Assembly: GCA_029931535.1 (NCBI GenBank)
Contig: JAQPZY010001037.1
Span: 372,001-436,000, forward strand
Reading direction: 5' to 3'
DNA length: 64,000 nt
From: Margaritifera margaritifera
Taxonomy: Eukaryota; Mollusca; Bivalvia; Unionida; Margaritiferidae
Position numbers and translations under genes: made by a program. The notes below the pieces were generated by a model. It made no database searches and was not told the origin of the DNA. It was given only the letters and a program-made list of their open reading frames with translations. Below, piece after piece: positions 12,084 to 30,279 of the stretch; the first letter of the stretch is position 1, and each line of letters opens with the position of its first letter.

Positions 12084-14685
12084 TGAAAATCTGTATCGCA
12101 ATTACTGTCGGCGATTGCATATACCAGAAGTTACATACATAATCGTATATAATCTAGTTATCACAGATGTGCACATCTAGCTTGGAAACTCTTGCTGTTA
12201 ATATCTCCATTAAGTATTACGATGTGAAGGCTAAATATTGTTGAGCGTTTGTAGCAAATAGACGCTCCAAAATAATTTCATAATATTGTTATTACTAGAC
12301 GATGAAATGTAGTGCATATACCACCGTTTTGGATTGACTGTAACATTTGTTTCTACCGTGTCAGGGCAAAACAGTACGTTTGTAGATCAATAATAGTGCA
12401 TTTATAGGCTATACTATATTTCCAAACTATCTAAAATAAATAAGCTACATTGATAGTCGTTTCCTGTTATTGAATCCTCTTGTCTTTAGCTACTGCTCAG
12501 TTCAGTCAAAGCAGCATTAAAAGCAGATTGTATCATCTGACGAAGTGATTGCTTGGAAGTGCCATCCAATACACATAAATGTCGATTCGTTAATAGCTTT
12601 AAAACAAACGCATATATCACTTGCTGTGATCAGTCATATGCCTAGAGAATCGTCCCCTCTCTTACGCATGTCAAATGCAACAGGTGCATGGCAAGTGTTC
12701 CATAGATTAGCCAATTAATTTCATGTTTGACAAAGGCAGGTACTGCTATGCTAGATCTGAATGATTGTACAATATGGCACTATTACACAGCTGCATGGAG
12801 TTTTTTAAGCGTTTTTTTTTTTTTTTACCAAAAATACACACATTATCCTAGAACGAAGAGGCTATATATTCTAGAAACAATAGCACCTGCTGGTTCTCCG
12901 TGACATCTTAATAGAATAAAGACAGGTCTTGCTGAAATGTGTCTGGAACAATCAGACACGTTTAAAATCTTTCGTGACGATATTGTTTCATCTTTCTATA
13001 TTTGTTTTAAACAAAATTTAATCTTTTTTCTTTTTTTAAGTCTTTTCTTTTTATTATTTGAGTACCTTTAGCACAAAAGCAGATTTGTATTACATAACTG
13101 AGGCTTAAGTGATAAGCGTTTTGAAAAAAAAATGATTACTTCGTTCCATAAAATTTTTTTGAACATAAAAATAACACTGAATACACCGAACCACCTTTAG
13201 ATTGGAGAAGCATTATAATATTTCCAGTACCTTGATTTCCTAAACATTTGTACAGGAATCATAGAAATTTCTTTCGAATCGCGACGAAGACTTATGAGTG
13301 TTACTGCCTTAGTGTGTTTCGTTAGGCTGTCCATTATGCTGAATTGGTGATGTGCGTTTCCCACAGGAAATGGTAATGGGATGAGAAGCACGTAAACTGG
13401 GGCGTGTTAAATAGGTTTCCAAAGGTCATTTTGACCATTAAGTTTACTCTAACTGGACTAACCGCTCAGTTTTTATACCTCAATTTCGGACATGTCTGAG
13501 CTGGGTCTGATTTACCAGATTTCAAAGCGATTAGGTATGATCCATTTGACTTTTCAGTTTCATCACTTTAGTTAGATTTCTTTGCCGATTCAGTATGGTT
13601 GTGATTCCGTACTGACTCTATACGATCTGATTCCAATATTCGAGCTTGAACCCCGAGATACGTGGTCGCGATTGCGGATCCAGTACTTATTCCCCAGCCA
13701 TATGATTAAAATTGACACTTGCAGATTCCTTGCACCCAATATCGTCTTCAGCGTCGTAATTATACAATGCGGGGTCAGCACGTTTTGTCTGTATACTATA
13801 GGACTTACTGACTGTTGATACATCAACATTGCTGTTATTTATGATGTCAAGCCACCACTACTCGTCCATCAATGATAATCTCTGCGGGTTATTTGATAGC
13901 TCTACGATTGTTTCTTGCTTCCTTGCACTTTGGAACTTAATTTCATTCTAGCTACTACAGTCTCCTGAGGAATAATCAGGGTCGATACAGTATGAGGTAC
14001 CTTTCAGCTTTTATTCATTATTCAAAATGTTTTCCATATGCCATTAATCTATGAATGCTATGATGATTTGTCTGTGATATGGCTTTTAACTTTGCGTATA
14101 TTGACCTATTGGTGACATTCAACCAAATCTATGTGCACGAACTCAGTACATGTCTGGTGAACTAGCTCGAACTACTTATAAATAAAATTTCTGACCGGAC
14201 CACACACACACAAAATCCTTCCCTGTATAATAGAGAGTTCATCGGAAAATCAAATTGTTTCGTCTATTCCTTGCTTCCAGATCAATTCATTTGCTTGGAA
14301 GTATTTTAAGAAGAAAAAAGTTTAACCCAATGTTGACTGCTTGATCGTTATAGATTCACATGTGTGCTCATCTAAGGGTTGTCAGATTGTAGTCAACGTC
14401 TCTATCATCCACAGCATTTGTGAAAAAGAGGCCATACTTCCATTTTGCGCATCCCTTATGTTAGATTTTCGTCACTTCTTGCTAACTACAACACTAAACA
14501 TGTCATCATCGATGTCTCTTGTGGCTGCCATAGCTAATGCTTTTTTACAATATCAATGAACCTGTTCTGATACGTCTCATACAATTCAGTGTTTTAAGCG
14601 ATTTTGATCAAAAACAACAACAGCAACAAAAATGAAACGATGTCAAACTTTAAATGAGGAAGATATGTATATAATAAGGGTAGGT
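12084..14685. other. Intergenic or upstream intronic sequence, nothing recognised
   Basis: If the channel gene extends upstream, its missing N-terminal exons could lie here. I searched by eye for the conserved RP-containing strand ending at a phase-0 donor and found no convincing candidate. Confidence 0.4.
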
Positions 14686-14689
14686 AATA

Positions 14690-15170
14690 TATGAGATTAC
14701 TGGCTCACAAATACGATATGAGGATATTGCTGTACTAATTGTCTTTATAGTTTGACTGGACCACTCATGCTTCACAATCTCATATACGAGAGAATTGAAA
14801 ATTCAAAGTTAAAAGTTACTAGCGCAGCATAATGCTATCACACTCACTCAATTGTACAGGGATCTGAAAATACTAAAATTTAAATGTAAAGATACTATCG
14901 CAGTCAAACTCGGGAATACTTCGAAACTGTACTACAACAAACTAATATTTTTGTGTATCACCATCTCGCATCGAGAAAAAAGAACACAAAAGATCAGAAT
15001 TAAAATTACTTGCTCTGTGTAATATTTTCACACTGACACACATGCATATATTCGGACTATAAACATTACAGTTAAAAATTCTAGCGCACTCAAACTCGAG
15101 AATAGTTTGAAATCTCACTACCGTGAACTCACATTTGTGTCTATCACCATCTCTGTTTCAGAATAGAAGT
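14690..15170 (-). repeat. Dispersed repeat R1, inverted copy
   Basis: The reverse complement of this stretch resembles the plus-strand copy at 15750-16400. Shared phrases include gagatggtgatacacaaaaa, gtgtgaaaat.atat.ctg and the recurring ctagcgca(g/c) block. It contains internal subrepeats of about 100-150 bp. Divergence is substantial. Confidence 0.7.
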
Positions 15171-15180
15171 AAAAACAAAT

Positions 15181-15262
15181 AAACGAAGGGATAGTGTTCA
15201 TTGTGTGGGATATTGCTAGCATCAGAGCAATATCCCACACAATGAAAACTGTCCCTTTGTTT
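15181..15262. repeat. Near-perfect 37-bp inverted repeat (hairpin)
   Basis: The left arm is 15181-15217 and the right arm 15226-15262, separated by 8 bp. The inner 19 bases (cattgtgtgggatattgct) pair perfectly and the full 37-bp arms have three mismatches. A third partial copy (attgtgtaggatattgcta) follows at about 15270-15289. The hairpin lies between the inverted and direct R1 copies. Confidence 0.95.
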
Positions 15263-15749
15263 AGTTTTAATTGTGTAGGATATTGCTAGGAGCACACTAA
15301 AACAACTGCATTTTTTCTTAAATTTGTATGGATAACGTCTATTACTTTGTGGAACTTATCCAATAAAGACATTTTTGTATCCAAATTAGCTATTTTTACC
15401 TTAAAATATTATTTTCTGTTATGATGGTTCTAACAACTTTTAAATGATTTTCAAATATCCCAAACTATGACTGGTCTAGTGATCATTAGCTTAAATAAAC
15501 CAGATTGTAAACTATAAGACATTTGTCCACAGTCTCTGGCTCGAATGGGCGCACACGACGTTAATTCAACCATCGTCATCTCTGGCTCTGTCTTTCTTTG
15601 CATTGGTTGATCATGATTGACAGAGTTCTTCCCTATATTTTTCTGCTATCATGTTTTTTAAAAAAATATTACTTATGATGTATTCTGTATTTTCCAGTTC
15701 GTATTTTATGTGTATTTGAATTTAAACATGTTGGAGATAAATATAATAT

Positions 15750-16400
15750 TCAATTGTTCTACCTCATCATACTTAAATGTGTAATTACCAAAGGCCTCTA
15801 ACACATATGAATATTATGTCGGTCGTTCCCAATCAAGATGATTTCTAAATGTGCGATCTGCAAAATGTCTGTACTTAGTATTTCGTTTCTCCATTTAGTC
15901 TGCTGTTGTGCAATACCATATTTGTAGCACTTTACCAACTCCATTTAGAGTAGTACCATTTCAAACTATTTTTGAGTCTGACTTCGCTAGTATTTTTTAA
16001 TTTTAATTTTAGTGCTCTCTTATACCTATACGAGTGTATTAGTTTGAAAGTACTATGCCGCGTTCGCAATTTTAAGTTTGATTTTTAGTGTCCTCGTAAT
16101 TATATACGAGATGTTAATACGAAAAAAATATTAGTTTCCTGTAATGATTTTAAATTATTTCCATGCCTGATTGTGCCAGTATTTTTCAATTTTTAGCTTT
16201 GGGTGCTACTGCATCCTTATAAGATTATGTCAGTGTGAAAATAATATACTGCGCTAGTAATTTCTAAGTTTGATTTTTTTCGTTCTCGCGTCTCTATACG
16301 AGATGGTGATACACAAAAAATATGAGCCTGAAGAAGAACGACTTCAAACTATTGCCGATTCCGACTGCGTTAGTAGTATTTATTTTTTATTTGAAACATT
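15750..16400 (+). repeat. Dispersed repeat R1, direct copy
   Basis: It aligns by eye with 60035-60640 over its whole length. Shared blocks are attcaattgttctacc, tttcaaactatt.ttgagtctgact, tgctactgcatcc.tata, atactgcgctagtaatt and attgccgatt.tgactgcgttag. An internal motif (ctgcgctagtA plus a tatacgag block) recurs about every 130 bp. No coding capacity. Confidence 0.9.
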
Positions 16401-16703
16401 AGACTGCGCTAGTAACTTTTTATTTTAATTTCATTGATCTCATATCCATATGCATAATGGTGATATACAGAAATATTAGTCGTCCAGTCAGGGCATACGA
16501 CTATTAATACAGCTATACCCGACTATCAAACTATCTTAAGTCGTACTTCTGGTCTAGATTTCTCGTATATTACCAGCTTATAAATCCATAGAACCACAAG
16601 AGCTTTTTAATGTTCGTATACACTATCTGCTATCAAATCACGTGATACAAATAGAGGGTGTGATCAAAGTTCAATTGCAGTTTAAACACATTTATAATGA
16701 TAA

Positions 16704-16743
16704 TGTGTGTGTGTGTGTGTGTGTGTGCGTGTGTTTGTGTGTG
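16704..16743. repeat. (GT)n microsatellite
   Basis: About 40 bp of GT with two interruptions, 130 bp upstream of the first recognised channel exon. Confidence 0.95.
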
Positions 16744-16876
16744 TACTGAATACTATACAGAATATAATTTGACAACTTTTGATTATATTGATTTCTGAAG
16801 ATGAAAATAGAAACACACTACTATAAAACACTACTATAAGTGTTTTCCCAATGTTAACACGGTCGTATCTTTTCAG

Positions 16877-22563
<5,687 letters not shown>

Positions 22564-23489
22564 GTGTGTCAGTTACCCGGATCTACTATTATTTTAAAAT
22601 ATCTCAAAGAAACTTATAGCAAACGATTTACAGGACCAACAACCTACGTCAAAACCCCGATAGCACACACATATATTTTTACACGCTTAGATGTACGTTT
22701 AAGAAATATTTTGAAGGGTTGCTGGGTCTCATTAGCCTTGAAAGTCGATCCGTTTCATGTAGGCACTTCACATTCACACTGTTGTGGGAATCGTACACTG
22801 CTGAATATTGCCACCAATTTCAAACGTTTACCATAACACGTAGGAGCAGTTTAAACCTGAAGTTTCAGAAGAATTGTCTGAGTTTACTTTTGATACAATA
22901 TCATGTTTTAACCAAGCCTTTGTAGAAGCATTTTGAATGGTTAAAGAAGCATCACGTGACGTAAAAAAGCTAGAAGTTGTTAATAGATAATACTAGAAAG
23001 GAAGTCCTCTGTACATTGACAATATTTGTAAACAATAGTTACAATATAGTTCTGTTATTTATTACTTAAAATTCGTTGTTATTTTTATATCTATTTGTAA
23101 TTATAAGAATTTAACCTCATATTTTACAGGATTCATAAAGTCTTGAAGCTTGAAGCTCCCTCACATACTATATATAAAAGGCCTTCACTTCCCTACTGCC
23201 GTTCATTATATAAAATGCCTTCACTTCACTACTGCCGTTCATGCAGCATGTAATCAATTTTCAAGCTTAATGACGTCACGAATCTTGTAAAAATATAAAA
23301 ATAAATTCTTAAATAAACAAAACGCCTTTGTGCTCTTCATGGACACAATCTCAGTAATACGACGAAAGCTGCTAATCTTTTATCGATGTGAAAATACATT
23401 TTCTTATTTTCTCACTTGTTTAGAAGCTTTTTTGTTTCGATTTTCTCTGACGTAAAACAACCTCCCCCTCCCTAAAAATAAATAAATTA
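22564..23489 (+). other. Channel 3' flank with candidate poly-A signals
   Basis: No gene. AATAAA occurs at 23300-23305 and 23312-23317, about 740 bp past the stop; these are candidates for the 3' end of the channel mRNA. A 36-bp direct duplication (tatataaaaggccttcac type) lies at 23171-23242. Confidence 0.5.
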
Positions 23490-23720
23490 GAAAACATTCT
23501 TCCATTGCAATATTAGTGATGAAAAAATGACAATATTTCTATAGTGCCGGGGTATGTTTATCATTATTACTAGACCTTCTGTAACTTGTAATGTAAGTAA
23601 ATTATATCAGAAGATTCAGATACAAAACCTACCCACCCCCGTATCAGAAATAATGTCCTGAGGTTTGACATTTAGGTGTTTGCTTAGGTGGCACATTTTG
23701 GAAATACAAATAAACGCAGA
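23490..23720 (+). repeat. Dispersed repeat R2, copy 1
   Basis: It matches 44615-44860 in the same orientation. Shared stretches include ttccattgcaatatta, atgacaatattt.tatagtgcc, tatcagaagattcagataca and aaacgcagatctgattg. Confidence 0.9.
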
Positions 23721-24212
23721 TCTGATTGTCAAGATCATGTCATTGCAAACAACAGATTTCCAAGCCAAGATGGCTTGAACATTTTTCAGGGCGTATTTTA
23801 ATGCTCCAAACATTGACACATTTGATACACCACATCCTTTGAATAGTATACAACATGTGATGATCTTGGCTTATATATTAATAAAGATGAGGTAAGCAAA
23901 GCAATAAATAACATGAAATCAGGGAAAGCACCAGGATGTGATGGTATAAGATGTGAAGTTTTAAAAGCCTATGAAAATTACATTGTAGCATTACTTATAT
24001 ACTTATATATTTATTTTAGACACTGTTTTTAATGCCTCATAATTTCCAACATATTGATGTATAGCTAGCTACCTTTGACACATTTGATAAAAAAGGTAAC
24101 CAAAATGACCAGAATAATTACAGAGGAATGAGTCTGTTACCAGTTATAAGTAAAATTTTTACTAAAATTCTGAATACAAGGCTCACACGAAAATCAGATC
24201 CTAGTTAGAGAA

Positions 24213-24499
24213 CAATCCGGTTTTCAAAGAGGTTACTGTACTATATATATAATATTCATGTTTTAACACAACAATCCGGATTTCAAAGGGGTTACCGTAC
24301 TATAGATAACATACATGTTTTAACACAACAATCAGGATTTCAGAGAGGTTACTGTACTATAGATAACATATATGTTTTAACACAACAATCCGGATTTCAG
24401 AGAGGTTACTGTACTATAGATAACATATATGTTTTAACACAACAATCCGGATTTCAAAAGATGTTACTGTACTATAGATAACATATATATGTTTTAACA
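24213..24499 (+). repeat. 57-bp in-frame tandem array inside the LINE reverse transcriptase
   Basis: Units start at 24213 (59 bp), 24272, 24329, 24386 and 24443. Each encodes QSGFQRGYCTIDNI.VLTQ (19 residues), a normally single block of the reverse transcriptase. Copies 2-5 are nearly identical. Confidence 0.97.
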
Positions 24500-25257
24500 C
24501 AATTATTTGAAAATATTTGAGGAGAAAAAGGGCCGATTTTATTGTACATTTAAAGACTTTGAGAAGGCCTTTGACAGAATAGATAGGAAAGATATATGGT
24601 ATAAAATTAATGTGTGTAACTTGAGTACACAGATAATGAAAATGTTACAAGCAATATATGCAGATGTCAGAGCTTGTGTAAAAACTTTTGAGTGGAATAA
24701 GTGATGTTTTTCAGTGTCCAATAGGTGTTATTTAGGACTGTATGTTGTCGCCACTGAATTTGTTACTTTTCTAAATGAGTTGCAAAGTGCACTTTTTGAT
24801 GGTGACAGTGGTATTGATATAGAAAATATGTTGAAGCTATATCTTCTCCTTTATGCAGATGATCTTGTATTATTGGCGGATACAGCTATTGAAAGGCAAC
24901 GTTTATTATATAGACTTATCCAAGATTGTGATTACTTGAAATTTAAGGTAAATCTTGATAAATCTGAGGTAATGGTTATCCACAAGGGTGGGTACTTAGA
25001 AAGTTATGAAAAATGGTATTCAGGGACAAGAAACGTAGGTTTTGTTCTTATTATAAGTATTATCAGTACTTATTGGTTGTTTTCTCATCAAGGGTAGTTT
25101 GAAACAAGCGTAGAAAAAACGCATCTAAGGTAATGCATGTCTGAAAATATATTGTTTACATTGGAAATTGTAAGTATTTTATTTACAATTAGTACGTCTT
25201 ATGTCTATGAAGAATGAAGCTTTAGTGAAGCCCGTGATGTCGAAAGAGTGCGTGATC

Positions 25258-26136
25258 GTTTGAGTGAATATGTCTTACAGTTAGGCCAATGAAGTCCTAG
25301 TTTGAGTGAATATGTCTTACAGTTAGGCCAATGAAGTCCTAACTGGTTTGAGTGAATATGTCTTACAGTTAGGCCAATGAAGTCCTAGTTTTAGTGAATA
25401 TGTCTTACAGTTAGGCCAATGAAGTCCTAGTTTGAGTGAATATGTCTTCCAGTTAGGCCAATGAAGTCCTAGTTTGAGTGAATATGTCTTATAGTTAGGC
25501 CAATGAAGGCATAGTTTGAGTGAATATGTCTTACAGTTTGGCCACTGAAGTCCTAACTGTTTGAGTGAATATGTCTTACAGTTTGGCCAATGAAGTCCTA
25601 GTTTGAGTGAATATGTCTTACAGTTTGGCCAATGAAGTCCTAACTGGTTTGAGTGAATATGTCTTACAGTTTGGCCAATGAAGTCCTAACTGGTTTGAGT
25701 GAATATGTCTTACAGTTAGGCCAATGAAGTCCTAGTTTGAGTGAATATGTCTTATAGTTAGGCCAATGAAGTCCTAGTTTGAGTGAATATGTCTTACAGT
25801 TTGGCCACTGAAGTCCTAACTGGTTTGAGTGAATATGTCTTACAGTTTGGCCAATGAAGTCCTAGTTTGAGTGAATATGTCTTACACTTTGGCCAATGAA
25901 GTCCTAGTTTGAGTGAATATGTCTTACAGTTTGGCCAATGAAGTCCTAACTGGTTTGAGTGAATATGTCTTACAGTTTGACCAATGAAGTCCTAACTGGT
26001 TTGAGTGAATATGTCTTACAGTTTGGCCAATGAAGTCCTAACTGGTTTGAGTGAATATGTCTTACAGTTTGGCCAATGAAGTCCTAACTGGTTTGAGTGA
26101 ATATGTCTTACAGTTTGGCCAATGAAGTCCTAACTG
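25258..26136 (+). repeat. 20-unit 42/46-bp minisatellite
   Basis: Twenty tandem units begin gtttgagtgaatatgtctta and end gaagtccta (42 bp) or gaagtcctaactg (46 bp; one is 45 bp). A second dimorphism is ttaggcc against tttggcc. Unit starts: 25258, 25300, 25346, 25388, 25430, 25472, 25514, 25559, 25601, 25647, 25693, 25735, 25777, 25823, 25865, 25907, 25953, 25999, 26045, 26091. The last five are nearly identical 46-bp units. The array sits in the middle of the decayed LINE. Confidence 0.97.
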
Positions 26137-26381
26137 GTTTGCTAGTGGAGAACTAGTCCAGAACTCTCTTAAATCTGTATGTATTGTCAGACCCATCAAG
26201 TATTGTCAGACCCATCATGTATTGCCTAAAACCACTTGAAATATTACATAATCGATTGCCAAAATTGTGTTATAAAGTCTCGTGGCTTGAGGGTACAAGT
26301 AGTAGCTCCGCAAATTGGGCTCGTAATGTGTATACAGTTTTACTGAGTTATGGTTTTGGTCAGACCTTATGAAAATGTTAA

Positions 26382-26385
<4 letters not shown>

Positions 26386-26458
<73 letters not shown>
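26386..26458. repeat. (TA)n microsatellite inside the LINE
   Basis: About 73 bp of TA separating two recognisable C-terminal LINE segments. Confidence 0.98.
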
Positions 26459-26462
<4 letters not shown>

Positions 26463-26770
26463 AAAACTGGCATGCAGAGATGAATAGCATGGGCTGATTG
26501 AGTTGAGAGTATGTATAGGATATTAAAGTCAGATTTATGTCTTGAAAATTATCTGCATTGTTTAGACAAGCTATATTTAGGAATATATTCTGTATATATT
26601 CTGTACATTGAAAGGGGTAGGGTGATACTTGATATTAAGGTTAATTTAGGACGCATGGAGAAACTGACTTATAAAGACAGACTTTGTCCATACTGCTATC
26701 TTAACATTTAAGAAACAGTGTCATTTTATTTGCTCTTGTCCAATATTTGCCGACATTTATGTGAAGTAGC

Positions 26771-29629
26771 ATTGTGCATTGTGCATGTATGAACACTCTT
26801 ATTTCGAACCATGTTTTGTCGTTTCCAAATCAATCTGATTTTCCAATTGGCGAAAAACTCAATTTACACGAACATATAGATCATGTCATTTTCATGCACT
26901 TGTAAATACAATCTTTGTACTGTTAAGGCACTATTCTTATTGTCTTCTGCTAATCCTCTCTCTCTCTCTCCCCCCCCCCCCAATATATCGTTTCATGTGT
27001 TGATGTGGCAATAATTATCGATCGTTGGATCGCCTGTGTTAGAGTGACAAATGTATTACATTCCTGTCCGTGTCTGTGGCGACGCATTAATACCGTTGAG
27101 AATTTGTGTTAATTATTCGAAAACTAATTTAGAATGCATCATAATGCCATTTGCAGGTCATCGTTCTCCGCTCAGCCCTTGATGTTTGATGATTAATTCC
27201 TCAGGTGACTTAGTGAAACAAACTAAAAGATCAATGAAGTATAATATTTGGCTGTTTATATTTGTTTTCTTGTTTGCAAAGACCGTTGAATGAATCACAG
27301 GTGCAGAGCGAACAGTGTAACCATACGGATGCATGTCACATCTTACAGTGAGAGAGTAAATATTAACCTGATTAAAATACGATTCAAGATTATAAAAAAA
27401 AATATGAAGGGAGTTAATGAGCAATTTGTTCAGTTCTTGTTTTTGAAGTTGAACATTCTTAAAAGGGGATGATTTACGTTTGTGCTAGCGACATGTTTCT
27501 TCAGTTTTCAATTTTCATACCATACTTTGGTTGCGAAACCCGCAACTTTACGAGCGGGATTTATTTTCTTAAAAAAAAGATGTTTTCTAGTTGCATATTT
27601 TAGAATCGATAATCCTGCCAAATGACAAATTAACAGTAGGATTTATTTTCAATTTTCATGAATCGTGCAAATATTAGGAAGATGATTACCGAAGAACCAG
27701 AAATTAATTTTCGTTTTAAGATTAAAAACATATTTCACACAAAGATGTGATTACTAGTATATGTGCAATACCGGGGTGGGGAAGGGGGTGGGGAATTTGT
27801 TTCATACTGGGGGCACGAAAAAGGATGTTTAAGTCTCCAGCATACTAAATGAAAAATCAGAAGCAAACAGAGATGCTGTCCTAATATTTTCCAAACTTCA
27901 CTTTTGAAAATCATTACCTTCCATTCCCACCACTCACTAATGCCCCTACCCACTCTCCACCCACGAGACAAAAGACCCACAGTTTTGTGTTGCTTCCGAC
28001 ATATATGTGCCTTGTAATACACGTGGATAGGAAACCAGGAAGCACATATATCTAGTTCCTTGGCTTGGAGATCTTTGCTGAATACTGAGTTTCAACCCCA
28101 ACCCCCCTCCCCCGCCCCCCCCCCCCAAAAAAAAAAAAAAATGACAGATGAAAGCCATCACAAATATCCTCACATTCTTTTATTCCTTACCCACCTCTAC
28201 CTCCATTCTTGCACCACACCCACCCACATTTTCTATATTCAGGATTCTGGATCTTCGTTGCCATCCACTCATCCTTCTAAAACATCATAACAGATATGAT
28301 ACACTTAGCCAGAAATGCCGTGAATGGAGTTCAGGTCACAAGAATGAGACCATATTAATTTGGCCCTCACACCTCCTCTTATTGAGGCTGTATCCACGAT
28401 CTGACACCTTTGAAATATATAGATAGATAGAACTACTTCACCACATATGAGATCTTATCTTTAATATCACTTTTTTACCTTTTCAATTTAGAACTTTTAA
28501 TGTTGAACACAGAAATATATATTTTGTTTTAAAAATAAAACAATAAACGGACCACGTGATGTAGAAGAGGAACAAAACACAGCATTGAAGCTTAAATAAT
28601 GGGAACTATAATGAAAAGAATTCGTGGAAGAAATCATTAGACTGTAATTCCTTCATGCATATTAATCAATACATACACATACATCCTTCATTTTTATCAA
28701 TAAAAACAGGCAAACTTTTCACTTTTTCTTCCCTTGCTGTTACTTTCTTGTGCTTTTCATTTATTTCCTTTTTATTTACTCGTTACTGCGCATGTTTTGC
28801 TCATTCGCCCATTATAATAATTAATTAATGATGCAAATTTCTTCTTTATTTCTTTCTATAAATAGACTTAGTCACCACCCAGTAAAATGTAATATCCCAA
28901 GAATACAATTACTCAAGTTCTATGTGATTCTGTAATTGAATACACCTGACTGTGTACCGTTTTATTCGTTAGATCTATATCAAAAGACAAGGGATAGTAT
29001 TAATATTATTTCTTTACTCTGATAGAGGGGTTATATAATCTAAGGGCGGTAACTCCTATATACCTACTACATAGACCAGATTGCTGGAGATATGTCCCTA
29101 TGCATTAATGAGTTTCAAGAGTAAATCCGGGTATCTTTCCCGTGGACAATTCAGTTACACAAGTGTCACTACTTGAGATCTAGATTACCGAATGCTAGAA
29201 GACAAAAGGAGTTTATTTTCTGCACACTGGTCTTGGAAATATTTCTCCATTGATAATTATGAGATACGCATGCATTGCAAGTGTTGTGTGAAAACCATTC
29301 AGAGACTGTAATTGTAGCCTGAATAAAATTATGAGTATGAAACCATAAATCAACTTCTTCATGATGTATGATTACTGGTGTACATTCTAAAAACGCATTT
29401 CATCATTGAAAGCGTATACCAAACACAATACTGATCAAGTTTGTAATTCGGATCACGACAGTATTTTTTTTTTTCAAATGAGACACATTCGTGTCACCAA
29501 AAACATCAAACGCTGGAGCGCTTCTTTACTAGTGACCTCGCTGAGAATGGAGGAAGGAAATGTAAGTTGATAGAACCACAATGCAAACATGATTGATATC
29601 TGTACTTTATTGATTTAAATGTATGTATA
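26771..29629. other. Intergenic, no supported gene
   Basis: It holds short CT/C runs (about 26955-26980) and a C-rich/A-rich tract (about 28110-28140). A single partial unit (about 28360-28410, tattgaggctgtatccacg) is related to the 112-bp array at 61593. No coding signal. Confidence 0.5.
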
Positions 29630-29890
29630 ATAGGGTATTGACAATTATTTTTTCTTTCCAAAATATTTGGCAGTTTTACCTGCTGACCTTGGCAAGCTCT
29701 CCGTCGGACGATGAGGGGTCATTACTACCGTATATACTCTCTTATAAATCGAGTTGAACTGCACATTTCCCAGACCCAGATGTGTCTTAGCATAATGCAC
29801 AGGCAGAGCTGGATACACGCAGTTTGTTAGGAAAAATCAATAGAACAATCAAAGTAGACACTGATCTGCTAGCGCATTACGGGACAGCAG
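29630..29890 (+). repeat. Dispersed repeat R3, copy 1
   Basis: It matches 45255-45510 in the same orientation. Shared stretches include actctccgtc, cgacgagg/cgatgagg, actgca.a, cacagacccat-like blocks, and ctgatctgc.agcgcatta at the end. Confidence 0.85.
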
Positions 29891-30279
29891 ATCAGGGTCT
29901 ATGTTGTTTGCTGTTGGACTCGTCTTATATGCCCGTACAGACGGTAAATGCTATTATAACAGAATGCTGACTCATCCTATTTTGTTGTCTTTTTGTGAAT
30001 ATAAGCTTACACTTAGTGTCTTTGAAATTCAATTATTGTGGGGAATTGAAAATTGGATGAATGCTCGTACATACACAAGAATGAAACCCAGCCTGGAATT
30101 AGGTCAGAACAGTTTGGTTCGCTCCGTGATAGGCACGATAATTCTATCTTTGATTTTTGTTCTACAGCTTTGTTTGGCTGATGGCAGCATAACATAGATA
30201 TGTTGGTTACCCGTTTCAAGACCGTTTAATAGTTGTGTCTTCTAATTTTTATCCTTTCCATGGATTTCCCAAAAGTACT

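Larger units (their letters stand above)
23870..26770 (+). mobile_element. LINE ORF2 remnant split by tandem arrays
   Basis: This is a plus-strand endonuclease-type LINE reverse transcriptase, recognised in order. MKSGKAPGCDGI lies at about 23910. NYRGMSLLPVISKIFTKILN follows (about 24118-24180), then QSGFQRGY.TIDNI (24213 on, tandemly repeated). FKDFEKAFDRIDR (24551-24590) is the first catalytic block. YLLLYADDLVLLADTA (24840-24890) is intact YADD. The C-terminal part resumes after the minisatellite, with NRLPKLCYK and NWARNVYTVLLSYGFGQ (26250-26365), and after a TA tract with ILKSDLCLENYL and KLTYKDRLCPYC (26519-26690). Multiple stops and frameshifts make it non-functional. Confidence 0.9.

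Noticed and set aside
25258..26136. CRISPR-like appearance of a regular array
   Set aside because: There are no unique spacers: the whole unit repeats in tandem, and the setting is animal DNA.
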